Both the position numbers and the translations under genes were made by a program. From Hyphomonas sp. (GTDB lineage Bacteria; Pseudomonadota; Alphaproteobacteria; Caulobacterales; Hyphomonadaceae), in NCBI RefSeq assembly GCF_016125515.1, contig NZ_WGLO01000007.1, positions 24,766-88,765 of the forward strand: DNA of 64,000 nucleotides. Reading direction: 5' to 3'. The stretch's first letter is position 1. Each line of letters starts with the position of its first letter. Positions 60,546-64,000 of this stretch are shown one piece after another. The notes beneath the pieces were generated by a model, which worked only from the letters and a program-made list of their open reading frames with translations, made no database searches and was not told the DNA's origin.

Positions 60546-61247
60546 ATGAGCCGACTGCACACCCACGCTGAACGCCACGCTTTCGAACGCATCGGCTGGC
60601 TGCGCGCCGCCGTGCTCGGGGCAAATGACGGCATTGTCTCGACCGCCAGTCTAATCCTCGGTGTGGCGGCGGCGGAAGCCTCGCGCGGCTCGGTACTGAC
60701 GGCGGGTGTGGCGGCGCTGGTCGGCGGGGCTATGTCGATGGCGGCCGGCGAATACGTCTCCGTCAGCTCGCAGTCCGACACCGAAAAGGCAGATTTGGAG
60801 CGGGAAAAGCGCGAACTGGCCGAGACGCCCGAAGCCGAGCTGATGGAGCTGAAAGGCATCTACATGCAGCGGGGCCTTGAACCCGACCTCGCACTGGAGG
60901 TCGCCAAGGCGCTAACGGCGAAAGACCCGCTGAAGGCGCACCTGCGCGACGAACTCGGCATCTCCGAAGTCCATATCGCGCGCCCGATCCAGGCCGCGCT
61001 CACCTCCGCAGCGACCTTCGCCGTCGGCGCGGCGTTGCCACTGCTGATTGCGGCGCTGGTGCCCACCAGCTCGTTGGTCCTTGTCGTGTCGATCTCGACG
61101 CTCGTCTTCCTGGCGCTACTGGGCGCGGCGGGCGCCAAAACAGGCGGCGCTAAGATGGGCGCGGCGGTGTTCCGCGTGACCTTCTGGGGCGCGCTCGCCA
61201 TGGGCGTCACCAGCCTCATTGGCAAACTCACCGGCACGATTGTCTAG
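60546..61247 (+). CDS. VIT1/CCC1-family iron/manganese transporter
   Basis: A 233-residue membrane protein from the ATG at 60546; longer readings overlap the upstream gene. The first helix motif AVLGANDGIVSTASLILGVA and the second GGAMSMAAGEYVSVSSQSD are typical of VIT1/CCC1. These carry metal-binding residues, and the cytoplasmic segment (about 75-130) is rich in Glu. The family exports or stores Fe2+ or Mn2+. C-terminal helices are at about 145-170, 175-198 and 207-230. Confidence 0.91.
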   Translation: MSRLHTHAERHAFERIGWLRAAVLGANDGIVSTASLILGVAAAEASRGSVLTAGVAALVGGAMSMAAGEYVSVSSQSDTEKADLEREKRELAETPEAELMELKGIYMQRGLEPDLALEVAKALTAKDPLKAHLRDELGISEVHIARPIQAALTSAATFAVGAALPLLIAALVPTSSLVLVVSISTLVFLALLGAAGAKTGGAKMGAAVFRVTFWGALAMGVTSLIGKLTGTIV

Positions 61248-61262
61248 CGCGTCGCGGACGAC

Positions 61263-62783
61263 CTAAAGGGACGACAGGAACGCCTTAGCTGAGGCTAGGT
61301 ATTCCTGCTTCCGGTCGGCGTCCATGCGCTCCCAGGTCCGGTAAGTCTGCGCCAGCCTAGGGTTCGATTTCAGTTTTGGCTCATTCCTGACCAGAAAATT
61401 CCAGTAGAGCGAATTGAACGGGCATGCGCCTTCACCGGTCTTTTGTTTCACGTCGAAAGAACAGGATTTGCAGTAGTCGGACATCTTGCTGATGTAATTG
61501 CCGCTTGCCGCATAGGGCTTTGAGCCGAGCTGGCCACCATCCGCATACTGACTCATCCCGAGCGTGTTCGGCAATTCGACCCACTCGAACGCATCCGCGT
61601 AAACGGCGAGATACCATTCATGTACCTGCTTCGGATCCACCCCGGCGAGCAATGCAAAATTGCCCGTCACCATGAGGCGCTGGATATGGTGCGCATAGGC
61701 TTCTTCGCGCGTCTGGGTAATGGCGGCGCGAAGGCACGCCATGTCCGTATTTCCGGTCCAGTAAAAATCAGGCAGCGGCCGCGTGGCGCCGAAGACGTTC
61801 TCGTCCATGTATCCGGGCATTTTCAGCCAGTAGATCCCCCGCACATATTCCCGCCATCCGATGATCTGGCGGATGAAGCCTTCCGCCGCATTGAGCGGCG
61901 CGTGACCTGACTGGTAGGCGGCTTCCACCATCCGGCAAGTTTCCAGTGGATCGAGCAGCCCGACATTGAGGTAGTATGACAGCAGCGAATGATAGAGAAA
62001 CTTCTCGTCCGCCAGCATCGCATCCTGGTAATCGCCGAAGCGGGGCAGCGCCTGCTCGATAAAATGGCTACGCGCGCGTTCAGCATCGTCGCGGGTCACC
62101 GCGAACCAGAAGGGTTCCAGGTCACCGAAATTGTCCGCGAAGCGCTTTTGAACCAATGACAACACGTCGCGGGTGACCGCGTCGGGTTCGATTCTCAGCG
62201 GCCTTGGGATGAAGAGATCCCGCGAGGCCGCATTCCGGTTGTCAGCATCAAAGTTCCATTGCCCGCCAACCGGTTCTCCATTTTCCATCAACAGGCCGGT
62301 CTTGCGCCGCATCTCGCGGTAGAAGTTCTCCATGCGCAGCTGTTTGCGCCCGCGTGCCCAGGATCCGAATTCTTCCGCAGTGCAGACGAACCTGTCATCC
62401 TCGCTGACGATCACCGGCAACCCGCTCAGCTGCTCCCATTTGCCGACAGCCTGATCGACGCGCCACTCAGAAGGCCGGGTGACCCGCAGGCGCTCGGGCT
62501 GATGGCGCGCAACGGCCCGCATCAGCTCACCGGTAAAGCTTCCGGAATTGTCCGGGTCATCCAGCGTCACATAGTCAACTTGCCATCCAGCGGCGCGCAT
62601 CTCGGCTGCGAAATGGCGCATTGCGCTGAATATGAAGGCGATCTTCTTCTTGTGATGGCGGACATAGCTGGCCTCTTCCATGACCTCGGCCATCAAAACG
62701 CGCGAGACCGACGGGTCCGCCCCTTTGAGCGACGAAATCCCCGGCGTGAGCTGATCGCCCAGAATGAAAACGAGATCGCTGAT
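61263..62783 (-). CDS. Photolyase-related protein (FeS-BCP/CryB group), start codon ATC
   Basis: About 506 residues of the photolyase/cryptochrome-like Phr_rel group, which repairs (6-4) photoproducts and binds FAD and an iron-sulfur cluster. A C-terminal cysteine cluster is visible: SDYCKSCSFDVKQK and GEGACPF, with AAYQSGHAPLNAAEGFIRQI in the FAD domain. The conserved N-terminus SDLVFILGDQLTPG is encoded in frame, but the only codon at the right place is ATC (62781-62783), just downstream of a GGAGGT site. The first ordinary start, TTG at 62694-62696, would remove 29 conserved residues. Either ATC is used or the start codon has mutated. Confidence 0.82.
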   Translation of the reverse strand: MSDLVFILGDQLTPGISSLKGADPSVSRVLMAEVMEEASYVRHHKKKIAFIFSAMRHFAAEMRAAGWQVDYVTLDDPDNSGSFTGELMRAVARHQPERLRVTRPSEWRVDQAVGKWEQLSGLPVIVSEDDRFVCTAEEFGSWARGRKQLRMENFYREMRRKTGLLMENGEPVGGQWNFDADNRNAASRDLFIPRPLRIEPDAVTRDVLSLVQKRFADNFGDLEPFWFAVTRDDAERARSHFIEQALPRFGDYQDAMLADEKFLYHSLLSYYLNVGLLDPLETCRMVEAAYQSGHAPLNAAEGFIRQIIGWREYVRGIYWLKMPGYMDENVFGATRPLPDFYWTGNTDMACLRAAITQTREEAYAHHIQRLMVTGNFALLAGVDPKQVHEWYLAVYADAFEWVELPNTLGMSQYADGGQLGSKPYAASGNYISKMSDYCKSCSFDVKQKTGEGACPFNSLYWNFLVRNEPKLKSNPRLAQTYRTWERMDADRKQEYLASAKAFLSSL

Positions 62784-63190
62784 GAATACCTCCGCTCGAA
62801 CCGGTCAGGACGTGTGTGAGGCGAACTAGGGCCAATTGCGTGCAAACAAAGCCCGGGTCGCCGCCAAAACGGAGCGGATGCTGTGGCTCTGAGGGGGCAT
62901 CGGGGCTTGGTCGTCCGGAGTGCAGCAGCGGCCGAAGCCCCTGCAGAATGGCGCGAGTGACGCGCCTCAAAACCCACCTAAAACCCTTTGTTTTTCAACC
63001 TATTAGTCGGTAACGTTTCGCCAATTGTAGTGCAAAAAGTCGGCAACTTGTAGTGCAAACTGTAGTGCACGTTCTCCTTTTTGTCTGAGTTCGACGCTGC
63101 CCATCAGCGACAAGTTCGTTACTAATGTGATTTGCCAATTTCGTCACGACAGATCAGGGCACCGGCGTCAGCTTGCCATTACCGGCAAAG
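62784..63190. other. Non-coding region between photolyase-related gene and IS element
   Basis: About 400 bp have no convincing gene. It contains the short repeats at 63005-63069 and then AT-richer sequence up to the IS end. Confidence 0.5.
63005..63069. repeat. Short direct repeats near the IS element
   Basis: TTGTAGTGCAAA occurs at 63025-63036 and 63048-63059 (and TGTAGTGCA at 63061-63069), with AGTCGGYAAC at 63005-63014 and 63038-63047. The clustered copies look like the multi-repeat end of a further, lost mobile element. Confidence 0.6.
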
Positions 63191-64000
63191 TGAACCGCGC
63201 CGGTAACCCCGGAGGCTGTTTGGTTGGAGTCATGCAGCGATAGCGTTTTCCTTCAGCGCTGCAAAGTAGTTGGCCTCGGCTTCTGCCGGAGGGATATTTC
63301 CGATCGGCTCGAGCAGGCGGCGGTGATTGAACCAGTCGACCCACTCAAGCGTGGCGTATTCGACGGCGTCCATGGATTTCCACGGGCCTTTGCGCCAGAT
63401 GACTTCGGCTTTGTAGAGTCCATTGATCGTCTCGGCGAGAGCGTTGTCGTAGCTGTCACCGACACTGCCGACGGATGGTTCAAGGCCTGCTTCTGCGAGG
63501 CGCTCTGTATACCGTATGCTGACATACTGGCTGCCGCGATCAGAGTGATGAACAAGACCGCTTCCGATGCCCGGCCTTCGATCGTGCAGGGCCTGCTCAA
63601 GAGCATCGAGCACAAAGCTCGCATGCGCCGTCCGGCTGACCCGCCAGCCGACAATGCGGCGGGCGAACACATCGATCACGAAAGCGACGTACACGAACCC
63701 GGCCCAGGTCGAGACGTAGGTGAAATCGCTGACCCAAAGCCTGTTCGGTGCCGGGGCCTTGAAGTTGCGGTTCACATGGTCGAGCGGGCACGGCGCTGCC
63801 TTGTCACTGTAGGTCGTGCGATGCGGCTTGCCGCGGATAATGCCCTTCAGCCCCATGGCCTTCATCAGGCGCCTGACGGTGCAGCGTGCCACGTCAAAGC
63901 CTTCCCGCTTCATCTGGTGCCAGACCTTGTTGGCGCCATAGACGGTGAAGTTCTCGTTGAAGACCCGAAGGATCTCCGGCTTCAGCACCTCATCCCGGCG
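63191..64000 (-). mobile_element. IS3-family insertion sequence, cut by the window edge
   Basis: The visible part is the orfB transposase and a probable terminal repeat starting TGAACCGCGCCGG at 63191 (TG...CA ends are typical of IS3). The other end and orfA lie beyond 64000, so the target duplication cannot be checked. Confidence 0.6.
63230..64000 (-). CDS. IS3-family transposase OrfB, N-terminus outside window
   Basis: 257 residues are visible, and the frame is open to the right edge, so the N-terminus and orfA are missing. The rve-type DDE core is complete: the first D in NRLWVSDFTYVS, the second in HHSDRGSQYVS and the E in NALAETINGLYK. A helical HTH_21 region precedes it (VFNENFTVYGANKVWHQM). 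In IS3 elements orfA and orfB are usually joined by programmed frameshifting. The stop is at 63230, about 40 bp from the probable IS end. Confidence 0.93.
   Translation of the reverse strand, partial: RRDEVLKPEILRVFNENFTVYGANKVWHQMKREGFDVARCTVRRLMKAMGLKGIIRGKPHRTTYSDKAAPCPLDHVNRNFKAPAPNRLWVSDFTYVSTWAGFVYVAFVIDVFARRIVGWRVSRTAHASFVLDALEQALHDRRPGIGSGLVHHSDRGSQYVSIRYTERLAEAGLEPSVGSVGDSYDNALAETINGLYKAEVIWRKGPWKSMDAVEYATLEWVDWFNHRRLLEPIGNIPPAEAEANYFAALKENAIAA

Overview
The window is GC-rich, densely packed alphaproteobacterial chromosome. A bactofilin/M23 peptidase pair, a class I PHA synthase, a CYP153-type P450, NADP-isocitrate dehydrogenase and a DUF3450-type Ton cluster together suggest a marine, stalk- or bud-forming lineage such as Hyphomonadaceae. 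That placement is inference from gene content only, because no rRNA is present.

Layout. 1-3.6 kb: a YhdP/AsmA-like protein (cut by the window edge), Bcp peroxiredoxin, and the overlapping M23 peptidase and bactofilin genes. 3.8-9.6 kb: a seven-gene minus-strand energy-transduction operon (DUF3450, TtpC-like, ExbB, two ExbD, TonB, TPR). 10.0-23.8 kb: tRNA-Gln(TTG), SppA, a sugar epimerase, pseudouridine synthase, APH-like kinase, RarA, a TauD-like dioxygenase, CYP153, TrmJ, isocitrate dehydrogenase, and a nicotinamide riboside salvage pair (PnuC plus a ribosylnicotinamide kinase fused to a GNAT domain). 23.9-43.1 kb: GlpX, homoserine dehydrogenase, an AlaC-like aminotransferase, PhaC, a glycosyltransferase, an FkbM methyltransferase, ArgC, ribosomal proteins S9 and L13, heme A synthase, a phosphatidylserine-decarboxylase-like protein lacking its self-cleavage serine, an Atm1-type ABC exporter, a LOG protein, a PF10118 protein with a divergent TetR, and RhlE.

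43.2-57.1 kb is a 13.9-kb integrative defence island inserted at the 3' end of tRNA-Leu(CAG). A perfect 17-bp repeat bounds it at 43211-43227 and 57098-57114, and the second copy is the tRNA 3' end. Inward from the tRNA lie a P4-type integrase, a DarT-like ADP-ribosyltransferase with no DarG partner, an AlpA regulator, an AAA/DUF4143 ATPase preceded by four 22-bp tandem repeats, and a type I restriction operon (hsdR, hsdM, GIY-YIG/DUF4357, hsdS). That operon runs on into an antiphage dCTP-deaminase gene and then a 54-codon gene that overlaps it by four bases. Restriction of DNA, depletion of dCTP and ADP-ribosylation would act at different stages of phage infection. The dCTP deaminase with its coupled small protein, and the partnerless DarT-like protein, are the least conventional parts.

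57.3-64.0 kb returns to chromosomal genes: an NMO/FabK-like flavoprotein, acyl-CoA dehydrogenase, cytochrome b561, a VIT1-like transporter, and a photolyase-related protein whose conserved N-terminus begins at an ATC codon. An IS3-family element runs off the right edge.
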